Shown here: piece by piece, positions 1 to 8,728 of the stretch
Layout of the letters: every line of letters begins with the position of its first letter
Position numbering within the stretch: position 1 is the stretch's first letter
From: Pseudomonadales bacterium
Lineage (GTDB): Bacteria > Pseudomonadota > Gammaproteobacteria > Pseudomonadales > Azotimanducaceae
Length of the DNA stretch: 64,000 nucleotides
Reading direction: 5' to 3'
Assembly: GCA_012103505.1 (NCBI GenBank)
Contig: WLWP01000001.1
Span: 2,542,001-2,606,000, forward strand
The notes under the pieces: generated by a model
Databases searched by the model: none
Told to the model about the DNA's origin: nothing
What the model saw: the letters and a program-made list of their open reading frames with translations, nothing else
Program-made: the position numbers and the translations under genes

Positions 1-776
1 ATATCAACATCATCGAAAGCATCCGTCGTGATCGGTGGGATGACTTGGTCTTCCAAGAAATTCTTATCAGAAATAACGCCATCTATAAACGGAAGGTCGT
101 TGACAGGGTCGACGTCAACAACAATGACATCCGTTTCTTGAGCACCTGCATTGTCTGTCGCAGTAAGCTCTAACTGACCGTTGCCGATTTGATCTAGTGC
201 GAGCGTGATGTTCACATCCGTCCCGGTAACGGAATAGGATGCAAAAACTGGATCAGACCCGGGTTCTACCGTCAGCGTGTACGTTAGTGTATCGCCTGTC
301 GCTATATCTGGATCAGCAAAGACTCCGATAATCGATACAGTAAAGACATCTTCTTCCCGTCTGTTTTGTGTCGGAACGCTTATCGCTCTCATTGGTACGT
401 CGTTGACCGGAGTAACGTCAAAACCGATCGTCGCATCTGCAGTTTCGCCAAGTAGGTCTGTAGCACGCACAACAATGTCACCACCCGTCTCATCAAACGC
501 ATGTTCGAAGAGCGTGTAGGTCAATAAGCCGCCTGTAACATCCGCAGTCTGCACCGCAGTATTGTTGATTGCGACAACTGAATAGGTGAGTACATCACCC
601 GGATCTGGGTCATTAAAAATTGGGGTGATATCGAATGAATCAAGCGTGTCTTCGTCTACCCTCACTGTTAGCGTACCCACCACATCAGGTGGCAGCGCAT
701 TAGCAATTTCAGTGTGGAACGACGACAAGACTAACATCGCCGTCGCTAGTAGGGCTTTTACTTCTAACTTAGCCAT
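1..776 (-). CDS. Cadherin-like repeat surface protein in the pilY1 position (C-terminus beyond window)
   Basis: The reverse strand is open from an ATG at 774-776 to the window edge, so the 3' end is missing; 258 codons are visible. The first 27 or so residues form a signal peptide (hydrophobic ALLATAMLVLSSF, then an ANA-like cleavage site). After it come at least two and a half cadherin-like modules of about 100 residues. Each ends in a PVNDxP-type linker and carries acidic motifs such as NDPDPGD and ADPDIATGD, which in this fold bind calcium between modules. It starts 28 bp after pilX on the same strand, so it should be the next gene of the pilus operon, where PilY1 is normally encoded. It could be a PilY1 variant with adhesive N-terminal modules or an unrelated exported adhesin; the missing C-terminus would decide. 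Confidence 0.75.
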   Translation of the reverse strand, partial: MAKLEVKALLATAMLVLSSFHTEIANALPPDVVGTLTVRVDEDTLDSFDITPIFNDPDPGDVLTYSVVAINNTAVQTADVTGGLLTYTLFEHAFDETGGDIVVRATDLLGETADATIGFDVTPVNDVPMRAISVPTQNRREEDVFTVSIIGVFADPDIATGDTLTYTLTVEPGSDPVFASYSVTGTDVNITLALDQIGNGQLELTATDNAGAQETDVIVVDVDPVNDLPFIDGVISDKNFLEDQVIPPITTDAFDDVD

Positions 777-804
777 TCTATCTACTCCAAGAATCCCAAA
801 GTTT

Positions 805-1344
805 CTAATCTAAAATCCGACCGTAACTACTCTGCAACGTGACCTGAGAGTTCGCAGAACCCCCAATGCCTCGCGCAGTAATACGGAATATTTCAACTCG
901 ATCGCCGCCACCCGATGCATACGGATCATCAAGCTGATAAGCATTCTCCTCACGGAGGACCGATGCGACGTATTCAATGATGTAACGCGGTTGCCCCTGA
1001 ACGTGTTCGACCTCAGTCTCAGTTTCACGACTGTTTGCGTCATCCCAGACGTCTTCGTCCTGCCAAATCTGTTCATCGCCCAGATCAGCAACGTTGTACA
1101 AACCGTTGTTGCCGCCATCCGTGAAATCTGCTGTAGATGCAAGCGTCTCAATAACAGCTTCTGCGTCGCGCAACGCTGATTCGGCAGCTTGAAATGCAAG
1201 TATGGAATCATGCTCGTTACGAGTCATACGAACTTCAAGGCTCGTCGTCTGAACTGACGAGACACCGATAATGGTCAACACTAACAACAGCACTAAGCTG
1301 ATAAATAGTGCAACCCCAGTCTGAGTTTTTGGCTTACCAAACAT
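805..1344 (-). CDS. pilX: Type IV pilus assembly protein PilX (minor pilin)
   Basis: Minor pilin thought to prime pilus assembly with PilV, PilW, PilE, FimT/FimU and PilY1 at the inner membrane. The 179-residue product has a short leader ending in Gly10, then a hydrophobic helix (VALFISLVLLLVLTIIG) without the usual Glu at +5, followed by the family pattern RNEHDSILAFQAAESALRDAE. That pattern and the absent Glu5 are typical of PilX N-terminal-domain proteins. It begins three bases after the pilW stop codon, so the two are almost certainly translated from one mRNA. The C-terminal pilin head is variable and not informative by eye. Confidence 0.9.
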   Translation of the reverse strand: MFGKPKTQTGVALFISLVLLLVLTIIGVSSVQTTSLEVRMTRNEHDSILAFQAAESALRDAEAVIETLASTADFTDGGNNGLYNVADLGDEQIWQDEDVWDDANSRETETEVEHVQGQPRYIIEYVASVLREENAYQLDDPYASGGGDRVEIFRITARGIGGSANSQVTLQSSYGRILD

Positions 1345-1347
1345 TTG

Positions 1348-2475
1348 CTACCCCACATTCCGTACGTGGATTGTTTTGCTGAACGTTCGCGTTAACCGAT
1401 CACCGACCTCTGCCAGAGTGTCAACGCTGCTTATGGTCAGCCGCACCTGGATCGCGACTATGTCGTTTACATCAGCGACCGTGTCGATCGTGCGATATTG
1501 GTTCACATCGATTACGCCGTTGTTCGTCGTATCGACGCCGTAAAGGATCTGCATATCCTCGACGCCTTGAACGAGTTCTCTCGGCGCTTGCGCGCCAACC
1601 TTCTGCCATAGGGCAAAGACTTGATTGCCTTCGTTGTTGTCTTCGCTCGATTCAGCGATGAAAAAGAAGTGGCTTTCTACAACACCGACTGTAGTTTCAG
1701 CGCCATACGAGCGCCCGATGATGGACATAGTCGCGGGGACAATGTCTCCGGTAGGGGTCGTTACGTTGTCGCTGTTGTCAAAAGCATTGCCACCTGCCGC
1801 GGTCGCACGTGCAAGCGTAACTTGATCCACTCCAGGTGTTGTCCCGGTGACTCTAAATACTGAGGCTTGCTCACAATCCGCCACTACAACGACATCGTTA
1901 GCAGCGAAAATTGGCGTGCCACCAGGTGTCGAAACCACCGGATCACCATCGGGCTGTAGCGTTGCGGCGAGCATGCCAAAGGGTTGGCGGATCATACGAA
2001 ATACAAGCAAGTCCGAAGCGTCCTGAAGCGTATCTGAATCAATCCCATTCCCGGCCAGATGAACGTTTGTATCTACACCACCTTCTGACCTCGGTAGCGA
2101 AGTTAAATTGTCAGGCGACCACGAACCATCGTCGTTACTTTCCCAACCGTCGATGCCTTCCGTAACATTGTACTCAGGGATGTTGGCCCAATTTCCGATT
2201 AGGTGGCCAACGGTATTCTGCAATTCCGGCGCACAGCCAAAAAAACCAGCCATACGGGCGGGTCGTGAAATAAACTCAAACGCAAAACGCGCGTTCTCTT
2301 GCAAACGTGCCTGAGCGTTCACGATTTCATAAGTTCTAGAGTTGCCGACAAACAATTGCACGATGCCGGAAACGACCAACAAACCCAGCCCAAGTGCAAT
2401 CAGTAGTTCGACTACCGAAAATCCGCCTTGCGACTTACGACCCAACACTTTACGTTTTAATAGTTTTGCAGTCAT
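1348..2475 (-). CDS. pilW: Type IV pilus minor pilin PilW
   Basis: Inner-membrane minor pilin of the priming complex. The 375-residue length suits PilW. The prepilin cleavage motif is GG|FSVVELLIALGL at residues 17-29, with the conserved Glu at +5 of the mature chain, and the helix continues into the PilW pattern NAQARLQENARFAFEF and then GFFGC near residue 100. A weak Shine-Dalgarno (AGAGG) precedes the ATG. It follows pilV by a few bases and precedes pilX by three. PilD peptidase would be needed for cleavage; no pilD gene is in the window. Confidence 0.92.
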   Translation of the reverse strand: MTAKLLKRKVLGRKSQGGFSVVELLIALGLGLLVVSGIVQLFVGNSRTYEIVNAQARLQENARFAFEFISRPARMAGFFGCAPELQNTVGHLIGNWANIPEYNVTEGIDGWESNDDGSWSPDNLTSLPRSEGGVDTNVHLAGNGIDSDTLQDASDLLVFRMIRQPFGMLAATLQPDGDPVVSTPGGTPIFAANDVVVVADCEQASVFRVTGTTPGVDQVTLARATAAGGNAFDNSDNVTTPTGDIVPATMSIIGRSYGAETTVGVVESHFFFIAESSEDNNEGNQVFALWQKVGAQAPRELVQGVEDMQILYGVDTTNNGVIDVNQYRTIDTVADVNDIVAIQVRLTISSVDTLAEVGDRLTRTFSKTIHVRNVG

Positions 2476-2480
2476 GACCT

Positions 2481-3032
2481 CTATCCTTGACTCGATATCG
2501 ATATGGTTTGAAGTTGGTTGTTAAACCCATTCCATTGCACAGTGACAGTAATAATGCCGTTGGCGTCCACCTCTATCGAGCCATCGCCATTAGGTAAACC
2601 AGGCTGCTCGAGATCGGTAGGTAGCGCATCGGTATCGCGCAGATCTTCGCAGGTCTCTTCAGTGTTATAGCCACCCAGCGAGCATTTCCACACCGCCACA
2701 TCGAAAGCAGTCATTTGCGCGGTTGCGCAATTGTTTGCTATACAGTCGTTAGGTGCAGCAGGGTCATCCCCAATATCCACACCATCGTATGCAATGCCTG
2801 CAACGCCCGCGCCTGGATTCACTCGAATGCGATCCAGCACGTCATAAGCAAGTTGCACCGCTTCACCTCGTAACAGCGCCGCCTGATTGTTCTGCAGGCT
2901 AACCAGCTGTAAACCAGTTACACCTAGAACACCTACGCCCATGACGAGAACAGCCACCAACAACTCCATCATGGTGAAGCCAGCCTGCCGTCGTAGCGCC
3001 TTAAATTGATTCTTTTGTTTAGACATATTCAT
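2481..3032 (-). CDS. pilV: Type IV pilus minor pilin PilV
   Basis: Minor pilin of the type IV pilus priming complex. The leader ends QAG|FTMMELLVAVLVMGVG, with Glu at +5, and is followed by LQLVSLQNNQAALLRGEA, the usual PilV stretch before a DVLDRIR segment. The open frame reaches 3068, but a GAGAGAGGG ribosome site lies just upstream of two close ATGs at 3030-3032 and 3024-3026, so translation starts there; 3032 is used here. The head has four or more cysteines (DCIANNCA, KCSLGGYNTEETCED), consistent with disulfide-stabilised pilin heads. Confidence 0.88.
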   Translation of the reverse strand: MNMSKQKNQFKALRRQAGFTMMELLVAVLVMGVGVLGVTGLQLVSLQNNQAALLRGEAVQLAYDVLDRIRVNPGAGVAGIAYDGVDIGDDPAAPNDCIANNCATAQMTAFDVAVWKCSLGGYNTEETCEDLRDTDALPTDLEQPGLPNGDGSIEVDANGIITVTVQWNGFNNQLQTISISSQG

Positions 3033-3052
3033 TCCCTCTCTCCGCACAGCGT

Positions 3053-3568
3053 CTACTCTGCAAAGCACTCCAATTCACCGGAACTCGCACGACCGATCGC
3101 GTTCAATCGGATGACCCGACCAGGATCCTCAGCGGCACTCGCCCCACAAACTTCTATGTCGCCATCTACGGCGCCCGTCAGCATGCCCGTGGAGTCAAAC
3201 GTCAGGCTGACCAGTCCGTCTAACCCATCGATACCATCGAGGGTGACGTTGGCCTCAGGTTCAAAGATATTTAACGGCGTGTCGCAGTTACCCGGTGTGC
3301 CAGCGGTGACACAAAAGCCTGGCCCCCATTCATTGGTGTCATCACCACCATTCATGGTTTGCAAAGTCACGCTAGTACCTAGGCGCGCAGCCTCGCTGCG
3401 TGCATAGTTAACACCCGCTATGATCATGTTCGAACTGCTTGCGATGCGTCGCTGATCGGCAAAATCGTTAAACGCTGGTACGGCATACGCGAGCATGACC
3501 GCCGCAATTGCCAAAGCAACGAGCAATTCAATAACGGTGAGTCCGTTGCTAATCTTCTTCCCAATCAT
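3053..3568 (-). CDS. fimT: GspH/FimT family minor pseudopilin
   Basis: FimT/FimU-type minor pilin, a member of the GspH family. The motif NG|LTVIELLVALAIAAVMLAYA gives the prepilin cleavage site with Glu at +5, followed by the family pattern FADQRRIASSSNMIIAGVNYARSEA, which includes the usual NYARSEA. About 170 residues is a normal size. ATG codons at 3574 and 3568 are both possible; the one at 3568 has GAGG nine bases upstream and is preferred. The gene overlaps the end of pilE by 20 bp, indicating coupled translation. Confidence 0.88.
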   Translation of the reverse strand: MIGKKISNGLTVIELLVALAIAAVMLAYAVPAFNDFADQRRIASSSNMIIAGVNYARSEAARLGTSVTLQTMNGGDDTNEWGPGFCVTAGTPGNCDTPLNIFEPEANVTLDGIDGLDGLVSLTFDSTGMLTGAVDGDIEVCGASAAEDPGRVIRLNAIGRASSGELECFAE

Positions 3569-4040
3569 CCTCATCTACCTCAATAACTCCATCATCGTCT
3601 TCGTCCCAGGATCGATTGCCCGCATCATCGATGGCCAAATCCCCATCACCATCCATCGGGCCATCCGCGATCGGAGCACCAGTTAATACGTAGGTCGTCG
3701 CCGTCGCTGCAATGGTTACGTCGTAGCGATTTTGTTGAAACGAATTCGGTCGACAGACATCCAATCCCAATCTGCCAGTGTCACTAGCCGACGCCACGCC
3801 ATCAGACGCTTCATCCGCATCTTCATCTGCTGCACCGAGGTAAGTGAAATTAACCGCGCTCCATCGCTCTAGCGCCTGTGTACAGGCCAACATGTCGGCC
3901 TGCGCCTCTGTGCGATAGGAACGGTCGGTAAATTGTGTATAAAGAGGTAGCGCAATCGCAGACACGATGGCGACGATGGTCATCGCGACCATCAACTCCA
4001 GCAAAGTAAACCCGAAGGACTTGGATTTAGCGTTTTTCAT
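3549..4040 (-). CDS. pilE: PilE-type pilin with acidic EF-hand-like C-terminus
   Basis: First gene of the pilin operon. It has a ten-residue leader (MKNAKSKSFG) and then FTLLELMVAMTIVAIVSAIA, a canonical class III prepilin start with Glu at +5. Residues 33-66 follow the PilE pattern (YTQFTDRSYRTEAQADMLAC). Cys52 and Cys96 could form a disulfide. The C-terminal 35 residues are very acidic; residues 146-157 (DEDDDGVIEVDE) match the 12-residue EF-hand loop exactly (D1, D3, D5, G6, I8, E12), and residues 130-141 form a weaker second loop. Calcium binding is inference. The ribosome site AGAAAGGG lies upstream of the ATG. Whether this is a major or minor pilin cannot be told from the sequence. Confidence 0.88.
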   Translation of the reverse strand: MKNAKSKSFGFTLLELMVAMTIVAIVSAIALPLYTQFTDRSYRTEAQADMLACTQALERWSAVNFTYLGAADEDADEASDGVASASDTGRLGLDVCRPNSFQQNRYDVTIAATATTYVLTGAPIADGPMDGDGDLAIDDAGNRSWDEDDDGVIEVDEDDWEED

Positions 4041-4311
4041 TCAGTAAGAACCCTTTCTACCAGCCATCACCTTATAAAATGTGTTTCGCTAGGGTTAGCT
4101 GGTTCCTACTAACGGTCGTTTTGCTTTGATAAGCGGTATTCCATTATTTATTCAGGAATTTTTGACAACTTTAGTGCCTTAACTGTTGCCGGAGCATAAT
4201 CGGCCTCGAACAGGTATCCTCCGGTGCGCAAACAAAAATTCAGCTCTATCTGTCGTTCCACTCGGACAACTTTATTGTCTTTTTGAGCTAGAACTCCTTT
4301 AAGGTGGAAAC
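4041..4311. promoter_or_regulatory. Divergent intergenic region, pilin operon / DUF2339 gene
   Basis: This 271-bp non-coding gap lies between the divergent pilE and DUF2339 genes and must carry promoters for both. On the minus strand, 4164-4180 reads AAGGCACTAAAGTTGTC, close to the sigma-54 -24/-12 pattern (GGCAC, five bases, TTG) with GT rather than GC at the -12 end, about 125-140 bp upstream of pilE. Sigma-54 control of pilins is known in Pseudomonas. On the plus strand AAGGTGG sits upstream of the ATG at 4312. I see no convincing sigma-70 promoter or operator. Confidence 0.3.
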
Positions 4312-6981
4312 ATGGAATTTATTGGCGCCTTACTCGCTCTTACGGTCCTTGTGGGAAGCATTCTTGGCTTCGTCGCTTTCAAAATAGCTGCGGACCAGCG
4401 CACGCAAATTCGCCACCTCCGATGGCGCCTCGACCAGCTTGCGCAACGCCTTGGAGCACGGGATTTTCCGGACGAGCCAGCCAGTTCCGAAGCGGGTCAA
4501 AATGTCATTGACCAGGACAATGACACTGCGACCACTGCCCAACCTCCCTTGTGCAGCTCAGCGCCCGAAGTCACCAGGCCAGTTCAACAACCGACCCAAG
4601 CCCAAACCAACTCAAGAACAACGCCTCGCGAGCCCGGAGCGAGGTCTGAGTGGGCGAAAAAGATTGACGAGCTAACCAACCAAATCAAGGCGAATTGGAT
4701 GGTCTGGTTAGGTGGTGTGAGTTTGGGACTGGCGGGCGTCTTTCTCGCGATTTACTCGATTGAACAAGGTTTGTTGTCCCCAGCTGCCCGTATCGTTCTC
4801 GGCATCGTGGCCGGTATCGCGATGCTAGCCATCGCTGAGTATTTACGCCGCAAACAATCCTGGTCTTCCTCGGTCTTTGCCGCACTGGCCGCGGCTGGCA
4901 GCATAACGCTCTTCGCTTCAATCCTGAGCGCCCACCAACTCTACGATCTCATCAACGCGAACGTTGCCTTTGGTCTGCTAGCTTTGGTTGGTCTAGTGAC
5001 CATGGGACTCGCCATCTTGCACGGACCCGTACTCGCAGGACTTGGTCTACTCGGGGCTTATACCGTACCGATCCTTGTATCGACGGGTTCAAACAATGCG
5101 TTAGGCGCCCTGCTCTACGCGACAATCATCACCGCAAGCGCCAGTGGTTTACTTCGATTCGTGCACCGTAATTGGTTGTGGTGGGGTGTCGCTGTAGGTT
5201 CCCTTGGGTGGTGGTTACTCACCATTGAACTATCGAGCGCCGACGGGTGGCGGGGTATCTATCTGACTGTCAGTGCCTACTTCTTGCTCGCGATGCCGAG
5301 CTCGGACTGGGGCTTTACAAAGGTCTCGCTATTAGAAAAAACAAGCTACCACCCGTCAACTTGGCTGCGGTCAAACACTGAACGAGATGGTTTCCGATTT
5401 TCAATTCTATTCTTAGCTGCCATCGCAACATCAGCGATCAGCGAAGCAGATCTCCTGAAAGCTTTGCAGCTTTGGCTACCGCCGCTAGCGTTGATGATGC
5501 TTGCCAGCAGATCGCGGGAGCCTTTGAACGTCATACCCTGGCTACTTGTGGTCCTGGTACTCGCGTCCACACTTTGGCTCCAGCTGGACCCCTACCAAGG
5601 ACGATTGCGTATAGAGACTTTGGCCGCCGGTGACATCGGCTCGCTACTGACGTTGTTAGGCACGATAAGCGTTACCACCACCCTCTGGGGTGTGTGGTCA
5701 TACTCGAACTCGCGTTTCAAAGCCCTCTGGGCTGCATTCGCGACCATGCCTACTGCACTTTGCGTTTGCGTTGGCTACGTTCTATTGGATATGTACGTCG
5801 GGCAATGGATCATCGCTGCACTCGCACTCGGACTGACCTACATCGGTCTCGCAATTTACTGTATTGACCGAAAGCTCACTCGGGATTCTGCACTTCTGGT
5901 ATCGCTGTTCTTCGCGGGACACTTCGCTATCGCGACTGCCGCTGCCATCGCTTTCACTCCTGACGCGCTCACGCTGGTCATTGCCGCTCAGCTCGTATCA
6001 GCTGCCTGGCTCATGAATCGCTTCGAGGTAGACCTGGCTTGGATGGTGAAAGTACTCGCCTCTTTATTGATAGTGCGGCTCACACTCAACCCATGGTTTA
6101 TTGACTACCCAACCGGCACGCATTGGACGCTCTGGACCTATGGCGGGTCCGCAATCCTTAGCGCACTCGGTTGGTGGACACTTGGCCATAAGATCGATGG
6201 ACCGAATGCTAGCGCTAAGAAATGGCTAGAGGGGGCAACTCTACACCTCATCATCTTGGCACTGTGGACTGAGCTTAGGTATTGGGTCCACGACGGCAAC
6301 GTCTTCGTCTCTGAGCTCAACTCAGTCGAAGTTGCACTTTACGTCGTGCTTTTTGGCGCGATCTCCGTGGTTTATTACCGACGGTCCTTAGCAAGCGAAA
6401 CCATCGCGTGGCTTTATCGGATGTTCACAACAGCGGCGACCGCGGCCGCCCTCGCAAGTTATGGGGTCATCTGTCTCGCTACGACACTCTCTCTAAGTTG
6501 GGTTTATCAAGAAATCGGTACAACACCGGTGCTTAACTTAGGTCTAGTTTACTTTGGGTTACCGATTTTGATTGCCTATGCAATCTACCTATATGGTGAA
6601 CCCATTTTCCGCACAGCCGCGAAATGGGTAGCTGCCGTGGCTGCGTTCGTCTTTGTGAACGTCGAAATCAGACACCTCTGGAACGCCACTTTCGATCTCT
6701 CCGAACGAGTATCACAAGGAGAAATGGTGACCTTCTCTATTGTGTGGCTAACAATGGCGATCACAATCCTCATTTACGCGTCAGGACGAGGGTCACTAAC
6801 AATCTACCGCACGGGTATGGCGCTGTTAGCACTGACGATCGCAAAAATATTCCTAGTGGACATGGCAGATTTGACTGGCCTCTTGCGCGTTGTCTCCTTC
6901 TTCGGTCTGGGGCTCGCGTTGTTGGGTTTGTCATTCTTACATCAACGCCTGGATCCATCCGTCCGGGGCGTCGAAACGTAG
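4312..6981 (+). CDS. DUF2339 family large polytopic membrane protein
   Basis: An 889-residue protein of the DUF2339 (COG5373) family, whose function is unknown. One N-terminal membrane helix (residues 5-26) is followed by a short coiled-coil-like segment (QIRHLRWRLDQLAQRL), a disordered Pro/Gln/Thr linker to about residue 115, and then more than twenty predicted hydrophobic segments beginning at NWMVWLGGVSLGLAGVFLAIY, the family's characteristic opening. Length, linker and helix density fit the family. A Shine-Dalgarno AAGGTGG precedes the ATG. It is divergent from the pilin operon and is followed by a short AT-rich gap; no operon partner is evident. Confidence 0.88.
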   Translation: MEFIGALLALTVLVGSILGFVAFKIAADQRTQIRHLRWRLDQLAQRLGARDFPDEPASSEAGQNVIDQDNDTATTAQPPLCSSAPEVTRPVQQPTQAQTNSRTTPREPGARSEWAKKIDELTNQIKANWMVWLGGVSLGLAGVFLAIYSIEQGLLSPAARIVLGIVAGIAMLAIAEYLRRKQSWSSSVFAALAAAGSITLFASILSAHQLYDLINANVAFGLLALVGLVTMGLAILHGPVLAGLGLLGAYTVPILVSTGSNNALGALLYATIITASASGLLRFVHRNWLWWGVAVGSLGWWLLTIELSSADGWRGIYLTVSAYFLLAMPSSDWGFTKVSLLEKTSYHPSTWLRSNTERDGFRFSILFLAAIATSAISEADLLKALQLWLPPLALMMLASRSREPLNVIPWLLVVLVLASTLWLQLDPYQGRLRIETLAAGDIGSLLTLLGTISVTTTLWGVWSYSNSRFKALWAAFATMPTALCVCVGYVLLDMYVGQWIIAALALGLTYIGLAIYCIDRKLTRDSALLVSLFFAGHFAIATAAAIAFTPDALTLVIAAQLVSAAWLMNRFEVDLAWMVKVLASLLIVRLTLNPWFIDYPTGTHWTLWTYGGSAILSALGWWTLGHKIDGPNASAKKWLEGATLHLIILALWTELRYWVHDGNVFVSELNSVEVALYVVLFGAISVVYYRRSLASETIAWLYRMFTTAATAAALASYGVICLATTLSLSWVYQEIGTTPVLNLGLVYFGLPILIAYAIYLYGEPIFRTAAKWVAAVAAFVFVNVEIRHLWNATFDLSERVSQGEMVTFSIVWLTMAITILIYASGRGSLTIYRTGMALLALTIAKIFLVDMADLTGLLRVVSFFGLGLALLGLSFLHQRLDPSVRGVET

Positions 6982-7040
6982 TCCAGTTTTAAAATATATC
7001 GTGTTATAAACTGCGACCACACGAAAACACAGAGATCCGT

Positions 7041-8085
7041 ATGCGCATTTCGTCATTGCTGAGCTATGCAGGTGGCTTCAAAGAGGCAGTTGCAGAAGTC
7101 CAAGAGTTAGAAAAAGCTGGACTGGACGTCGTCTGGGTACCTGAAGCCTATTCTTTCGATGCACCCAGCGCGATGGGCTACCTCGCAGCTCAAACCGACA
7201 GGGTCACAATCGCATCTGGAATACTCCCCGTCTATACGCGCACGCCAAGTTTGCTCGCTATGACCGCCGCTGGTATCGACTATCTATCTGATGGTCGTTG
7301 CATGTTGGGTCTAGGGGCTTCGGGACCACAAGTTATAGAAGGGTTTCATGGCATTCCCTACACTGCTCCCGTCGCCCGTATCCGCGAAACCATCGAAATT
7401 TGTCGATCAGTGTGGCGTAGAGATCGCGTGCAGCATATGGGTACGCACTACCAAATACCACTGCCCCAAGACCAAGGCACTGGTCTTGGCAAGCCACTAG
7501 CTCATTAATCATCCAATACGAGAAGATATTCCTATCGCTATCGCCTCCCTTGGCCAAAAAAGTGTCGCGATGACCGCCGAAGTTGCAGATGCCTGGCTGC
7601 CTGCGTTTTACACGGCCGAGGCTGCGCAAGCAATTTGGGGCGATGCGCTTACGCGCGGTCTCACAAAGCGAGATCCCTCTCGACCCCCGCTAGAAGTTTT
7701 CGCCGGGGGCGGCGTCGCGATAGGCGATGGATTAGAGGACTTAAGAAACCTATCAAGACCACAAATTGCACTATATGTTGGCGGCATGGGGGCGCGATCG
7801 AAGAACTTCTACAATCAAATCTTTACGCAGTCTGGCTATGCTGACGAAGCTCGAGACATACAAGACCTCTATCTCGCTGGCAAAAAAGCGGAAGCCGAAG
7901 CGGCGATTCCAGACGACTACCTTGAGCGGAACTCTCTGATAGGACCGGCCAGTTTTGTTAAAGAACGCCTTTACGCACTCAAAGAATCTGGAGTGACGTC
8001 ACTAAATGTTGGCTTCATGGGCAGAACCCGTGAGGAGCGTGTTCAAAACTGCGATGCACTGCGTAATATCGTCGATTCTATGTAA
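7041..8085 (+). pseudogene. LLM-class flavin oxidoreductase, frameshifted near 7500
   Basis: Two reading frames together encode one luciferase-like monooxygenase (LLM) family TIM barrel, a flavin or F420-dependent oxidoreductase. The first frame (7041-7508) covers residues 1-155, including GRCMLGLGASGPQVIEGFHG, and ends GTGLGKPL. The second frame resumes with CTC at 7501 (LINHPIREDIPIAIAS) and runs to 8085. The natural junction is GKPLKLINHP, so two bases are missing or one is extra at CTA|G|CTC. Every family landmark is otherwise present, so this is a recent lesion or a sequencing error. The stop of the first frame is TAA and the second half is in another frame, so selenocysteine recoding is excluded. 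Confidence 0.85.
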
Positions 8086-8125
8086 CGATTGTTTACCTAT
8101 CGCCGGGGCATACTTACCGTTAGGC

Positions 8126-8159
8126 AAGAGTCGGCAGATAAAAAGAGTCGGCGGATAAA
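8126..8159. repeat. 17-bp imperfect tandem duplication
   Basis: Two adjacent 17-bp copies, AAGAGTCGGC(A/G)GATAAA, differ at one base. They lie in the 86-bp gap between the convergent LLM pseudogene and the small membrane protein gene. No stem-loop or T-run is associated, so this is not an obvious terminator. Confidence 0.8.
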
Positions 8160-8171
8160 GAGACGTCAGAT

Positions 8172-8648
8172 CTAAAGACGCACAGACAAGTCGTCGACGA
8201 AGTCCGCGAACTGTCCATTGTCCACAAAGCTTGCGCTCGCTAATCGGCAGATGCCATAGCTCGTGTCGATGCTCGCAACATACTTACCACCGGGGACTGA
8301 CGTTACTTCGATAGCCAAGATCTCTTGATACGAAACTGTGAGCCAAATCTGCCGCCAAAATCCAACTGGCAACTCTACGCCGTCTTCAGTCAGCTCCAAC
8401 GAATCTGCACTCAAACGTGCACAGCGAACTAAGTTTAGACCTACAACGACCACACCCATTCCAATCAGAGATAGCACACTGTAGAAGACTGTCGCTTCGA
8501 CCACATCCAGTTCAATGCCTTTGATAATCAACCCGACCTCGTTGCTCAATGCAAAATAGCCGCCGGTTGCACACATAACAGCACCCCAAATTGCGCAGCC
8601 TAAGCTTTGCGCTACAGATTGATTGAAGGCGAAGGACTTTGCTTGCAT
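8172..8648 (-). CDS. Small two-helix membrane protein with PH-like tail, function unknown
   Basis: No family is recognised with confidence. The 159-residue product has two membrane helices (about residues 15-33 and 47-69) followed by a soluble part of about 85 residues with a beta-rich pattern (LELTEDGVELPVGFWRQ, then WLTVSYQEILAIEV), reminiscent of the bacterial PH-like domains found behind two helices. The frame opens at 8687, but the ATG at 8646-8648 has GGAA eight bases upstream and is the likely start. It lies downstream of the SLOG/SLATT gene on the same strand with an 80-bp gap, so the two may be co-expressed. Confidence 0.55.
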   Translation of the reverse strand: MQAKSFAFNQSVAQSLGCAIWGAVMCATGGYFALSNEVGLIIKGIELDVVEATVFYSVLSLIGMGVVVVGLNLVRCARLSADSLELTEDGVELPVGFWRQIWLTVSYQEILAIEVTSVPGGKYVASIDTSYGICRLASASFVDNGQFADFVDDLSVRL

Positions 8649-8728
8649 GACACATTTCCTAGTTAGTTTCCTATGTGTCACGCGCAAGCCGTAAAGGGTT
8701 CAATCTAGTGGCGTTGGAAGTTGCTCAA

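Noticed and set aside
7494..7510. Selenocysteine at the broken LLM gene
   Set aside because: The stop is TAA and the second half is in another frame, so this is a frameshift.
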